From positions 310,001-374,000 of the forward strand of contig NZ_LT906662.1 in the NCBI RefSeq assembly GCF_900205865.1: 64,000 nt of DNA, in the 5' to 3' direction. Within the stretch, counting starts at the first letter, position 1. Every line of letters starts with the position of its first letter. The position numbers and the translations under genes are program-made. The notes beneath the pieces were generated by a model, which was not told the DNA's origin, did not search any database, and was given only the letters and a program-made list of their open reading frames with translations. Positions 45,353-55,089 of the stretch are shown one piece after another. The DNA is from Thermoanaerobacterium sp. RBIITD. Lineage in GTDB: Bacteria > Bacillota > Thermoanaerobacteria > Thermoanaerobacterales > Thermoanaerobacteraceae.

Positions 45353-47488
45353 CTACAGCCTGATTTCTCGAATACAATAGCAATTTAGAAAATCGAGTGC
45401 ACCTTTAATATCAACATAATGTGCTTCATGCATTTTAATCTGTAATTCCTTAGGAAGAAACGGGCTATATTTTGACACAAAAAACTCGTGGTCCATTGTA
45501 TAAGGTAACAAATCACTCAAAGACCAATCTTTCTGTCGAATCTCCTTTAATATTTCTATTAAATCAATATTGTCCAAAATAGAGATACGCCCAATACCAT
45601 CAGTCTTATCTACATTAACACCATAATAGCGAATCATCCAAATTAACGTTTGAAAAATGTTGGTGCCGGTAAATGTTTCAAATAATAGTTCACCATCCAT
45701 CCTCCATATTATTCTCTCATCCGGTCTTACTTTATAATGACGATAAGGCGCACGCAACTCTTCTAAAGTATAGCGACCATCATCATTAATAAAATCAAAT
45801 ATATAATCTGAACATAATATCTCATGCATATGTTCAGGAATTCTTCGGTGTAATCGCACACCCCCACCTGAATAATTAGGTGGATGCCCGTCCACTGCTT
45901 TCTGCACATATACCTTGCTGCGTTTAGCATCTACTTCTTTGATCGTCCACAATCGCCCAGCAAGGATAATGTTATCTCCTTCATTTACGAATGGCGTTTT
46001 TTCAATTTCCCCAATTTTTTTAATTCCATCTAATACTTCATATGAATCTTCAGTCATAAAAACAGAATAAAAATCTTTTCCTCTAAGCAGTCGTTCCCCT
46101 TCTAATCCGACAATCAACTGGCCTGTATCACTAAGTTGTTCCAAATAATCTTGCTTAACCATATGTTCAATTAACAGGCAAATATCTGTTTCCGGTAAAT
46201 CATAAAATGCACCATTGCGTTTCAACAATATAATTAAATCTTCTGGTGCAGTGCCATTCATTTGGTGGCATATTGAAATAATTTGATGAAACAAAATATC
46301 ATAAGGGTGCGAATAACCTTTACTCGGCTCTATCCACTTTTGTAATAATAAATCCATCACTGCAATAGATTGTAATAACCCGTACTTATCTGCTGTATAT
46401 AATTGCAAATACTGATCTTTACTCTGTTTTCTGCCTGACCTTCCTAACCTTTGTTTTAAAGATGAAACAGTAAAAGTACTATCCACTTGAATAACAAAAT
46501 CTATTTCTCCAATATCAATTCCTAGCTCCAATGAGCTGGTTGCTACAATACTTTTAGGCACAGCAGATTTAGCCATCATCTTCTCAACAAATTCACGTTC
46601 CGCTTTAGCAATCGAAGAATGGTGTGCGTAGTAAATCTGCCCTATTCCATCTCGTTCAGCCAAACGATTTAAAATAACTGTTGCTTCTTCAACAGCACCT
46701 CGACTATTAAAAAAAATTAAGGCAGAATGATTACGGGTCAATTCCCTGATATCTTCATAAAGTTCGATAGGATAACTCCTCATTTTCTCACTGTCAAAAT
46801 GCATCAAATTATAATAAAGATCTTTGTCATTTTCTTTTGCCTCGATAATTTCAACGTTATCTGGGTCTCGGTAATTAACCCAGTTCTTAACTAACTCAAA
46901 ATTATCAATTGTTGCCGATAACCCAATAATACGAGGCCGATCTTTGGTAAATTTCTCAATGCGAGACAATAATGAACGTAACTGAACTCCACGTTCTGTA
47001 TCAATAAAAACATGAATTTCATCAATCACAATAAATTGAAGATACTGAAGCAACAAACGCAGTGCATGAGTACGATTTATAAACAAGCTCTCAATAGATT
47101 CAGGTGTAATTTGTAATATGCCGGCAGGATTATCAATAAACTTCTTTTTACTATATTGACTAACATCACCGTGCCAACGATGAACTGGAATATACATTTG
47201 ATCACATAATTTTTGAATGCGTTCAAATTGATCATTAATCAACGCCTTCAATGGTGATATATAAAGAACTTTAAGAGTATAAGGCGCTGTTTCTTCAATT
47301 TGGCTAAGAATAGGCAGAAATGCTGCTTCTGTTTTTCCCGAAGCTGTAGCTGACGAAAGAACCACGTCCTTTTGCGTATTCATAATAACCGGAATTGCTT
47401 TCTCTTGAATAGATGTAAATCGTGTCCAACCCATATCCCATATTTTCTTTTGCACAGTATCAGATAACATATAAAATATCTGGCTCAT
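45353..47488 (-). CDS. Lhr-like DEAD/DEAH helicase (BrxHI-like)
   Basis: 711 residues. SF2 motifs: SATASGKTE (46-54), LYISPLKALINDQ, ITPES, IDEIH (155-159), IGLSATI, and ELGIDIGEIDFVI with KQRLGRSGRK. The C-terminal region resembles Lhr/BrxHI helicases. It is the third gene of an operon with a DUF2791 ATPase (73-base gap) and a TerB-domain membrane protein. Comparable trios (TerB-N/TerB-C protein, DUF2791-type ATPase, SF2 helicase) are known from comparative genomics of Ter-linked and BREX-like defence loci. RBS AAGGGGGAT precedes the ATG. Confidence 0.87.
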   Translation of the reverse strand: MSQIFYMLSDTVQKKIWDMGWTRFTSIQEKAIPVIMNTQKDVVLSSATASGKTEAAFLPILSQIEETAPYTLKVLYISPLKALINDQFERIQKLCDQMYIPVHRWHGDVSQYSKKKFIDNPAGILQITPESIESLFINRTHALRLLLQYLQFIVIDEIHVFIDTERGVQLRSLLSRIEKFTKDRPRIIGLSATIDNFELVKNWVNYRDPDNVEIIEAKENDKDLYYNLMHFDSEKMRSYPIELYEDIRELTRNHSALIFFNSRGAVEEATVILNRLAERDGIGQIYYAHHSSIAKAEREFVEKMMAKSAVPKSIVATSSLELGIDIGEIDFVIQVDSTFTVSSLKQRLGRSGRKQSKDQYLQLYTADKYGLLQSIAVMDLLLQKWIEPSKGYSHPYDILFHQIISICHQMNGTAPEDLIILLKRNGAFYDLPETDICLLIEHMVKQDYLEQLSDTGQLIVGLEGERLLRGKDFYSVFMTEDSYEVLDGIKKIGEIEKTPFVNEGDNIILAGRLWTIKEVDAKRSKVYVQKAVDGHPPNYSGGGVRLHRRIPEHMHEILCSDYIFDFINDDGRYTLEELRAPYRHYKVRPDERIIWRMDGELLFETFTGTNIFQTLIWMIRYYGVNVDKTDGIGRISILDNIDLIEILKEIRQKDWSLSDLLPYTMDHEFFVSKYSPFLPKELQIKMHEAHYVDIKGALDFLNCYCIREIRL

Positions 47489-47561
47489 TTTATCCCCCTT
47501 GGTATCACATCAAAAACGGCGTATTCATCGTATCATTCACATTTAAAAACACTTTACATCA

Positions 47562-48893
47562 CTAAAAATTACCACGTTGAAAGCGATCATGTATATTAAC
47601 CACTTTTCGATCTATCTTATCATCTTGTGGTGTTACATTAGAAGCATCAAATAATTCTTTCCAATCTGTCATCGGATTTTCAATAAGAATATTTAAACTA
47701 CTGATAAACTGTCGAATAACGTCCCCCAAGATGATTTGCTTCTCTGCACCCGGTCGTTCATAAAAATGAATCAAAAAATCACGAATCTCTTCGTCTGTTA
47801 TCATTGGTTCATAACCGTAATGCGCTGCGTGTATATCGCGGATATTCATTAATAAAACCAGAGTTTCATTAGGAGTAATTGACGTTAATTTAATTACGGG
47901 TTGCTTCAAATCACGGTATTCATCGTTTTGAACACCTGGTTTTAACCTACGTTCCAATGCTTTATAGCTGTAAAGTCCCCTGCGCTCATCTTCTAAAAAC
48001 TCAGGTGTACCGCTGAAAGTAATATATAAACCTTCCACCGCTCCTTGTAAAATATCATTATATATCATTAAAATATACTCATAATTTTTCTCTCTTGCTT
48101 CTCGGTGCGTAATTTTATATAAATTAACTGCCTCATCTAAATTAATGATTAATCCTGAATATCCTATTTGACGCACAAATTTCGACAGCACCTTCAAATA
48201 TCCATAATAATTGTTATCATTGATAATTTCACGAATTCCTAAATCACGAATAGCATCGGTTTTTGCCAGGTACTCCCCTCGTACCCATCTCAAAGCACGG
48301 CGTTGCTTTTCCCTGTCTTGCTCTACAAAACCCCGATAATAAACGCCTAATACATTTGCAAAATCATATCCCCCCGTTAGCTCATCCAAGTGTGAAACAA
48401 CATCAATAATTTCTTTTTCAACTGCTTGAATAAAAGTAGGATCGTTCAAAATAGGCCCGTCATAGCCCAATTTTTGTACCACCTGATTTTGAATATTTGT
48501 TATCCACTGGTCCAAAATCGCCGGTAAAGCATTACCATGTGGAACTGATTTAGTAGATAAGTTCCTCATTAGCTCGCTGTACAAAGCAACAGCTTGGTTA
48601 TCATTTCCGTATAATCTCCTATGTGGAGTAAAATCAGCTTTTGCAACGACAAACCCTTCATCAAGACCTATCTGACGAACAAAATTTTGCATAAAGCTTT
48701 TGCCAGTTCCGTATGCTCCAATAAAAAATTTAATTAACGAACTTCCATTTTCCTTAATATCCTTTAGATCCTCTTTTATTTGTCTCATTTCAGCTTCACG
48801 ACCAACTATTATATATTGAAGGCCTCGACTGGGAACTACCCCACCAGCTAATGCATTTAAAATATCTGCTGAATCACGCCTTTTAATTTTCAT
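47562..48893 (-). CDS. DUF2791/BrxD-like P-loop ATPase
   Basis: 443 residues. Walker A GAYGTGKS lies at 59-66, Walker B-like LIINLDEAVNLY near 250 and a sensor-like YITFSGTPEFLEDERRG near 295. Whole-length pattern matches the DUF2791 (BREX system BrxD-like) ATP-binding proteins. It starts inside the last codons of the TerB-domain gene (4-base overlap) with GAGAGGAG upstream, so production of the two is coupled. It likely couples ATP use to the helicase downstream. Confidence 0.85.
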   Translation of the reverse strand: MKIKRRDSADILNALAGGVVPSRGLQYIIVGREAEMRQIKEDLKDIKENGSSLIKFFIGAYGTGKSFMQNFVRQIGLDEGFVVAKADFTPHRRLYGNDNQAVALYSELMRNLSTKSVPHGNALPAILDQWITNIQNQVVQKLGYDGPILNDPTFIQAVEKEIIDVVSHLDELTGGYDFANVLGVYYRGFVEQDREKQRRALRWVRGEYLAKTDAIRDLGIREIINDNNYYGYLKVLSKFVRQIGYSGLIINLDEAVNLYKITHREAREKNYEYILMIYNDILQGAVEGLYITFSGTPEFLEDERRGLYSYKALERRLKPGVQNDEYRDLKQPVIKLTSITPNETLVLLMNIRDIHAAHYGYEPMITDEEIRDFLIHFYERPGAEKQIILGDVIRQFISSLNILIENPMTDWKELFDASNVTPQDDKIDRKVVNIHDRFQRGNF

Positions 48894-50827
48894 ATTGCTT
48901 TACTCCTCTCTATTTCCTCCAATACACATACTAATTCTTCGTTTATCACATAATCATCGCCTATCTGTTCAATAAACACATCATCTAAATATTCCTCTGC
49001 TTTTGTATTGATTTCGTTAATAAAAACCGCAGCGGGAATTCCTTTTTCTCTTATCTCGTCATTCACCACGTCGATTCTTCTCCTCTTACTAGAGAACGTA
49101 CTAATAAATTCAATTTCTTCTTCCGTCAATGAGGAAAGAAATCCTTCAACATCCACATCATCGTCACTCAGTGTAATTGTCGGCCGCTCGGAAATATCAA
49201 GCTTTGTTTTCTCCACATTAGACATTGCTTTAATTTCTCTCTCTGTACTTTTATCCTCATCCTGCTCATCACTGGAAAACTCTGAAAGAAAAGCCTGATG
49301 CCTTTGTTTCAATACTTCAACTTGTTTACCGTCCAATTCTGTTATCCAGGATTTGTTCGAATCATTATTAGCTGTTTTTGTTTCTAATGTTTCATTGGGC
49401 TTTGGAGGAATTTGGCTCCCTTTCTCCTCAATTTTATCTGTTACAACATGCGAAAAACGACTTTTGATTCCTACATCTTCATCAATTTCATATACTTTTT
49501 TGCTTTTCATTTCTTCTAATAAACGTTTTTTGAAATTAGGTGGAAGTAACTCTTCATTTGCTTTGATTTGTCTCTTAACACCGTTACACAACCGAGTAAC
49601 ATTTTCAGAAACACGAAATAAAGCAGTGATCTCGTTATAAAAATATTCTGTCGGTACGTATTCCGTATATTCAATAACTCGGCTTCCAACATTTCGACCA
49701 ATCACTGCACTTTTAAACAAATAATACGTTGCCGTTTTTTTCTCTTGTTCAAACCAAGCCTTTTCTAAATCCAATCCTTCTTCAATGTTTATTTTTTGGA
49801 ATAATTTTAATGCCTCCTTAAATGTAGCATAAACCTTTTGTTTGTTCATTTCGAAAAAGTTGGTTTCTGAATATCCTCTGATAACTTTTTGCCATTCTTT
49901 AATAGGTATTCGGCTAATATCTTTTTCATGGGCTTTAAATATTTGATAAAAATCTGTATGATAATAAGGGTCAGCTCCTAATCCCCATTTACGAGCCAGC
50001 TCAACTTCATTTAACTCAATTAACATATCTCTAATCCACTCTGAAAGATATCTATCCAAGTTGGGAATTCTTTCTTTATATGCCTGCTGTAAACGAACCA
50101 TCATACTGACATTAAATGCTGCATTTTGATTAAAAGTATAATTGATCAATTCATAAGCAAATAAAATCACATAGCTTAAATCTGTATCCAAATAATTTCC
50201 TTTTAACGTCTGATGTCTCCAATAAAGATACCATTTCTTTTGTTTTTCATCGAGATCTCGAAAAGTCGTCCAATAAACCTGCAAAGGAACAAATTCAGTT
50301 TTAACACCCATTTGATTAGCATATTTAATCGAATCTTCCATGAAATAAGTCTCACGAGTATGAAGAGAAATTTCGATGACCGGTCTGTTTAAATCTTTAG
50401 GCTTAAATGATTTTTTAATTTGCTGAATTTCTTCTTTGATGTACGAAGGTGTCTTGAGATGTGCATATTCTGGCAAAATAATTTCTTCTTCCCTGTAAAA
50501 CATCATTTCGTTTTCTCTATATGATAGAACTGATTTTTCAGATTCGACTTTCTCAGGTCTGGTTTTCTCCACTCGTGGAGTAATTGATTGAAGTGATTTT
50601 TCCTGCAAAAATTTTGAAGAATTCTCTTGGCTTTCGAGATATCGCTGATGCCATTTATGAATAAAAAACATGTCTATCCATCCCAATAATATAGGAATAC
50701 CTGTCCAACTAAACGCTAAATAAAGAATGCCCCTTAGATACTTACCATAATAAAAAAGGTGAGCACCTAAGCCACCAAAAAAGAGCGCCAAAATATAGCC
50801 AACTGTTTTTGATTTGCCCCGCTTCAC
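48890..50827 (-). CDS. TM2-TerB-N-TerB-C domain protein
   Basis: 645 residues with a GTG start. Residues about 8-55 are a TM2 hairpin (SKTVGYILALFFGGLGAHLF with YYGK) that would anchor it in the membrane. TerB-N follows (about 160-260: VYWTTFRDLDEKQKKWYLYW and LSYVILFAYELINY). After a charged linker, TerB-C occupies about 530-645 (VEGFLSSLTEEEIEFISTFS, IGDDYVINEELV). TerB-type domains are linked to tellurite/phage resistance membrane complexes. First gene of the trio; its start lies about 10 bases beyond the TnpB RNA region, and its own ribosome binding site (AGGAAC) is weak. Confidence 0.87.
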   Translation of the reverse strand: MKRGKSKTVGYILALFFGGLGAHLFYYGKYLRGILYLAFSWTGIPILLGWIDMFFIHKWHQRYLESQENSSKFLQEKSLQSITPRVEKTRPEKVESEKSVLSYRENEMMFYREEEIILPEYAHLKTPSYIKEEIQQIKKSFKPKDLNRPVIEISLHTRETYFMEDSIKYANQMGVKTEFVPLQVYWTTFRDLDEKQKKWYLYWRHQTLKGNYLDTDLSYVILFAYELINYTFNQNAAFNVSMMVRLQQAYKERIPNLDRYLSEWIRDMLIELNEVELARKWGLGADPYYHTDFYQIFKAHEKDISRIPIKEWQKVIRGYSETNFFEMNKQKVYATFKEALKLFQKINIEEGLDLEKAWFEQEKKTATYYLFKSAVIGRNVGSRVIEYTEYVPTEYFYNEITALFRVSENVTRLCNGVKRQIKANEELLPPNFKKRLLEEMKSKKVYEIDEDVGIKSRFSHVVTDKIEEKGSQIPPKPNETLETKTANNDSNKSWITELDGKQVEVLKQRHQAFLSEFSSDEQDEDKSTEREIKAMSNVEKTKLDISERPTITLSDDDVDVEGFLSSLTEEEIEFISTFSSKRRRIDVVNDEIREKGIPAAVFINEINTKAEEYLDDVFIEQIGDDYVINEELVCVLEEIERSKAI

Positions 50828-51096
50828 AAAATTGTTCCTGGTTCAAAGAACTTAACTGTTTTACAGTTAACGGCCTTCCCCTAACCAGGCTTTCCTCCTT
50901 TCGATAGAATTTACCCTCTCGGGCACGGAAGACAGGAAGACCTAAGCCACGGGAATCCCACCCTGGACGTAGGATCTGCACCTTAAGGGCACAGGCACCT
51001 ATTCTTAGCCTGTGTTAACCTTAAGGTGGGTTGTACCGCCCCACGCGATCTGTTATATTCGGCCTACCGGTTTGTACCGTTACCGGCTAAACGGGG
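50828..51096 (-). ncRNA. Candidate omega-RNA/right-end region of a TnpB element
   Basis: A non-coding stretch much richer in G+C than its surroundings lies directly beyond the tnpB remnant and is packed with complementary arms. Seen: CACCTTAAG (50979-50987) with CTTAAGGTG (51020-51028), enclosing CACAGGC (50990-50996) with GCCTGTG (51008-51014); CCTGGTT (50837-50843) with AACCAGG (50883-50889), enclosing TTAACTGT/ACAGTTAA (50852-50870). TnpB guide RNAs (omega-RNA/reRNA) lie exactly here, at the 3' end of tnpB up to the element's right end. The guide, if any, would be read from the bases near 50810-50830, the start of the TerB gene. Identity by position and structure, not by family match. Confidence 0.6.
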
Positions 51097-51955
51097 TCAC
51101 CTACTTGAATATACAAGCTCTCTTAATTCATGCCATACGGAGTAGAAACTCTCTTGCTTTAACTTTTTCAGCCCATTGTGATACTCTAACTTTTTTATGA
51201 GCTTTTTCTCCTTTCGTGTCATCCCTCTTCCTTACTTAGGAAGGGTATTTATCCTCTGCCTTTCTTCTATTAGCTCTTTTACTCTTTGCTTTATCTCTTT
51301 CGTTATTTTTCTCTGTAACCCATAGCCCTGCGGGCTATTACCATCGCTGCTGCTTCATGTATTGTTATACCATAGCATTCCTTGTATTTGTAATACCCTA
51401 TGGTGGATGTGTGGGCAGGCCATACTTCTTTTACCTCTACTCCTTTTTTGTAGTCGCTTCTCATCTCTGCCTCTATTACCTTGCTGTATGCAAAGTTGGA
51501 TGCCATCCTATCTTTTTTGAATCTTAGATCTTCTACCGCCAATAGCATTTTGAGCTCTTTTACTATCTCTGTCACCATGTCTGCAAGGACTCCTATGAGG
51601 TGTTACTTCTGTTTCCTCCGCTACATGTTAATTCAGGTATCTTTATATACATAAAACCGTTTTTGTGGAATGTTATCTGTATTTCTCCTCTGTATTTTTG
51701 TAATCCCCTGGGATATGGTATCTTAAAATCCCTCATGCCATGGCTCTGGTTGTCCTAGATGGCCTATATTCGCCAATGCTATTCCGTCAGGATTTGTGTC
51801 CTGCCCTATATACTCCAGCCTTGAATCGATTATTACCTCTGCTGGTTCTACCTCAAAGGTTATGTGGGCTAGGTATCTGCCGTTTTTATCTCAGATATAA
51901 ACACTCTCATAGATAATACCATCTTTTGATAAACTTCATACGCCTAAGGAGTACA
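51097..51955 (-). pseudogene. Decayed TnpB-like protein (IS200/IS605-type)
   Basis: Pieces of a TnpB-related nuclease in shifting frames: SLSKDGIIYES, NGRYLAHITFEVEPAEVIID with SRLEYIGQDTNPDGIALAN (RuvC-like first strand), then a clean stretch LLAVEDLRFKKDRMASNFAY, VEVKEVWPAHTSTIG and GITIHEAAAMVIARRAMGYR (51303-51578), and a C-terminal tail MTRKEKKLIKKLEYHNGLKK ending at 51097. At least four frame breaks or stops are present. No TnpA is nearby. A frame further upstream (about 51930-52070) of unknown origin has no match. Confidence 0.75.
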
Positions 51956-52236
51956 TTTATTTCACCTTGGTGCAAGTGTCTTAACTCTTCTAATTCTTTT
52001 TCTGTCTCCATCTTTAATTTAGCTCGTGATTCTTCAAAAGCTTTTCGTGTTTTATTTTTTAAAGTGGTTCTATATTATCAAATAATGAGAAAATATGGGA
52101 GATGGTAAAAGAGTGCTGAATGAAGTTTTGGCCATATCTACATCGATCTTAACATCAATAACTTCCATGTACATTATTTTTTATTTTAACTTTACATATC
52201 CCATTTTCACAATCTATTGATGTCACTTCAGTCTTT
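51956..52236. other. Gap between TnpB remnant and NACHT gene
   Basis: Holds a short minus-strand open stretch (KTRKAFEESRAKLKMETEK region, 51930-52070) that is not recognised, and otherwise AT-rich DNA. No promoter or terminator was recognised. Confidence 0.35.
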
Positions 52237-55077
52237 TTAAAGCTTGCCAAATATATATTCAATATTTTCTTTTATCCGATCATAAGTAAAATCACAAATA
52301 ATTAAATTTGATGATACTTTTTTTGATATTAAAACCAAATCAATATACGTATATGATATAATTAATCCTTGTCCATATTTACAATATGTATTATATATTT
52401 CTAATTCTTTGTTATCTCGATAAAACTCTTTTTCATCGCTGATTAAAATTTTCGGTTTTAAATTGCTTTTATCTTCTACTTGTATGTAAAAATACCTTAA
52501 CAATGGTTCATGATTATTATTTTTACTTTCAGGAAAACATATCTCAATAATATACTTATATGGATAATTAATATAGTCAGGCATATAGTTTTTAATTTCC
52601 AGAAAATTTGATTCTATCATAAAAATAAAAGACTCTTGATAGAATTCAAAAAATTTGTATGTTCTTTCGATTAATCTCTCTTTAGAATAGCAATCCCAAA
52701 CAAATCCTCTTTTTTTAGTAAGCAAATCCATTGACGGCAGTAAACATAACTGATAATCGATATTATTTTTTATAATATGTTCAATTAAATTATATAGTTC
52801 AAATAATTCAACACCGTCATATTGAATACTCACCAAATTAATAGAGTTTTCTAATTGACCAGCTATTACATCTTTAACCCATTCATATGCCTCATTTAAA
52901 TCCATATTCAACTTTAGTTTCTTTAAAGCCTCTGATATCCTTTCAGATATAATATAATCACTCTCACGCAGTAACTGTTTTTCTATAATATACTTTAACT
53001 CTGACTTTATTCTTTCTATTGCAAGTCCTCTTGAACTATCAATAGAAAAGTAATTTAGATTAATAAAACTTACTGACATTTTTTCTAGCAATGCCAACTT
53101 TTTTATTTTCACCTTTGGTTCGTCTTCATTTTTAATTTTAAATAAATATTTTAGACTGCACATATCTTCACTTATATATCCTTCAATACAAATTTCCATT
53201 TCATCATCAATTTTATTAAATCCCCTATAAGGGCTAAATAATCTTTTAATCTTAGTAAAATATTTGTTAATAATAGACTCATACGTAAAAACTAAACTAT
53301 TTAAGTAATATACCGTTAAATCATTAAGCTCATATTGTTTTAATTCATCAGAATAATTATATTCTGACTTAACACAATCTACATATAATTTAATATTTTT
53401 TTGAAGTACATAATTTAAATATAAATCTTTAATTTCAATTTTTGTATGTAAGCCAGATATAAATATAAATACTTCATACCATTGCTTTTTATTAACTATA
53501 GTATCTAAAATCGAGATATTCTTTGACTCAATCTGTTTTAATATATAAATTGCAGCAAAATATTCTTTAAAAGTTCTGTGCATAAATGTTACTCTGTTAT
53601 CTCTAACCTCGAAAATTCCTAAATTTAGAATAAAGTCATAAACCTTATCCGTATTCATTGTTGGAAAACAATTTTTTAGTAAAGATTGCATTTCCCTTAT
53701 ATATATATAAGGTGTTTCAAAATATTCATATGCTATTTTACTAATAGTTTCCATAATATTAATATAAGGAATAAAATCCTTTTTTAATCCTTTTTGCCTA
53801 TTCCATTTTTTTATTAGATAATCTATAAATTCACCATATATTAAACTTCTATTAGAAGGAATTTTACCATCATTATTCTTAATTACCTCTATCCCGATTT
53901 TTAAAATTAATGGATTCCTAAACAATTCAACCATATCATCACTCAACGTATAAAAAGAATATTTATAATACTTATCTACAATCTCTTTAATCTGTATACC
54001 ATCTAATGGATCAATTTTACATTTTATTACTTTATATCCAAATTCCTCATAATAATTATTATCTCTGCTGGCAATTATAAATAAATTTAATGGATAATCA
54101 ATCATTAAATTATTAATATCCCTGACACATTTTTCATAAAAATCATCTTTTATCTCATCAAATCCATCTAAAAATAAAATAAAACTTCCTTTTTTCAATA
54201 AAAGCTCTAAGTCATCCTTTTGACACTTAACCAGCTTTTTATTGACGATGTCTAATAATCGTTGAAAAATCGAATCATAGAACATTCCGTATGACGATAA
54301 ATCAACATATATTGGTATTTGCATTTTCCCTGAATTGCTTTGCGTTAATCTGAATATTAAGTTAATAAGCGTATACGTTTTACCACAACCCGGAGGACCT
54401 ATAATAACAAGATTTGAATTTAACTTTAGCAAATCATCTATCTTTAATCGTCTTTTATTACCGGTAATTTTAAACGTTCTTTCAAACTCCATTTCTCCTA
54501 ACTCATTAAATGCCCATTTTTGTAAAAAAATTAAATATGCTAATAAATTATCTTTAATCTCTTTAATCTCTTTAACATCCATAAATTTATCCTTTGTCGT
54601 ATTATTTTCTAACACATGAATTATAGTTTCTAACCTGCTACGAATATAACCATCGATATTTGTAAAATATGATAACATTAAAAATTTATATAGTTTATCT
54701 TTATTTATAATCTCTTTTTTAAGAAGCTTTAAATAATCTTCAGATATATTTTTAATTTTATCTGGATCTAAATCGTTTAATTGTTTTATTAAAACACTGT
54801 TTATTGTGCTAACTATATTTATATAGCTAATATCGTCAAAATTTTTTTCAATTTCGTAATTTATTTTTTCAGCAATATTATCCCATAAAGTAAATCCATC
54901 TATAATCTTAAACTTCGGATATTTCGTCGAAATTTTATCTGTAACATTTTGAATACATTCTTTTATTTCACTATTGATATCACCATCTAATAAAACTTCA
55001 TTTACATTCTGTGATATATAATTACTAATTAAACTAATAATTAAACTTATTATAAGTTCTTGAAACAAATTATCCAT
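52237..55077 (-). CDS. NACHT-domain NTPase (NLR-like defence candidate)
   Basis: 946 residues. The NACHT domain has GPPGCGKT (227-234), the D-rich Walker B LFLDGFDEI (301-309), IASRD and the later LRNPLILKI/IYGEFIDYLIKKW winged-helix region. The N-terminal ~200 residues are helical and begin with a hydrophobic stretch (LIISLIISLISNYI) that could be membrane-active or pack in oligomers. The C-terminal ~400 residues contain no recognised repeats or nuclease. Bacterial NACHT proteins of this kind sense phage and trigger cell death; here effector and sensor are not identified. The ATG lies only 2 bases from AGGAGG, unusually close. IS21 DNA ends about 15 bp upstream. Confidence 0.85.
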   Translation of the reverse strand: MDNLFQELIISLIISLISNYISQNVNEVLLDGDINSEIKECIQNVTDKISTKYPKFKIIDGFTLWDNIAEKINYEIEKNFDDISYINIVSTINSVLIKQLNDLDPDKIKNISEDYLKLLKKEIINKDKLYKFLMLSYFTNIDGYIRSRLETIIHVLENNTTKDKFMDVKEIKEIKDNLLAYLIFLQKWAFNELGEMEFERTFKITGNKRRLKIDDLLKLNSNLVIIGPPGCGKTYTLINLIFRLTQSNSGKMQIPIYVDLSSYGMFYDSIFQRLLDIVNKKLVKCQKDDLELLLKKGSFILFLDGFDEIKDDFYEKCVRDINNLMIDYPLNLFIIASRDNNYYEEFGYKVIKCKIDPLDGIQIKEIVDKYYKYSFYTLSDDMVELFRNPLILKIGIEVIKNNDGKIPSNRSLIYGEFIDYLIKKWNRQKGLKKDFIPYINIMETISKIAYEYFETPYIYIREMQSLLKNCFPTMNTDKVYDFILNLGIFEVRDNRVTFMHRTFKEYFAAIYILKQIESKNISILDTIVNKKQWYEVFIFISGLHTKIEIKDLYLNYVLQKNIKLYVDCVKSEYNYSDELKQYELNDLTVYYLNSLVFTYESIINKYFTKIKRLFSPYRGFNKIDDEMEICIEGYISEDMCSLKYLFKIKNEDEPKVKIKKLALLEKMSVSFINLNYFSIDSSRGLAIERIKSELKYIIEKQLLRESDYIISERISEALKKLKLNMDLNEAYEWVKDVIAGQLENSINLVSIQYDGVELFELYNLIEHIIKNNIDYQLCLLPSMDLLTKKRGFVWDCYSKERLIERTYKFFEFYQESFIFMIESNFLEIKNYMPDYINYPYKYIIEICFPESKNNNHEPLLRYFYIQVEDKSNLKPKILISDEKEFYRDNKELEIYNTYCKYGQGLIISYTYIDLVLISKKVSSNLIICDFTYDRIKENIEYIFGKL

Positions 55078-55089
55078 CTCCTCCTATCC

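Noticed and set aside
45353-50827. Complete BREX locus
   Set aside because: BrxD- and BrxHI-like genes are present but no PglX methyltransferase, PglZ, BrxC or BrxA/B gene is found in the window.
50742-50981. A 79-residue minus-strand reading frame
   Set aside because: It spans the structured RNA region and the start of the TerB gene in another frame; no ribosome binding site or family match.
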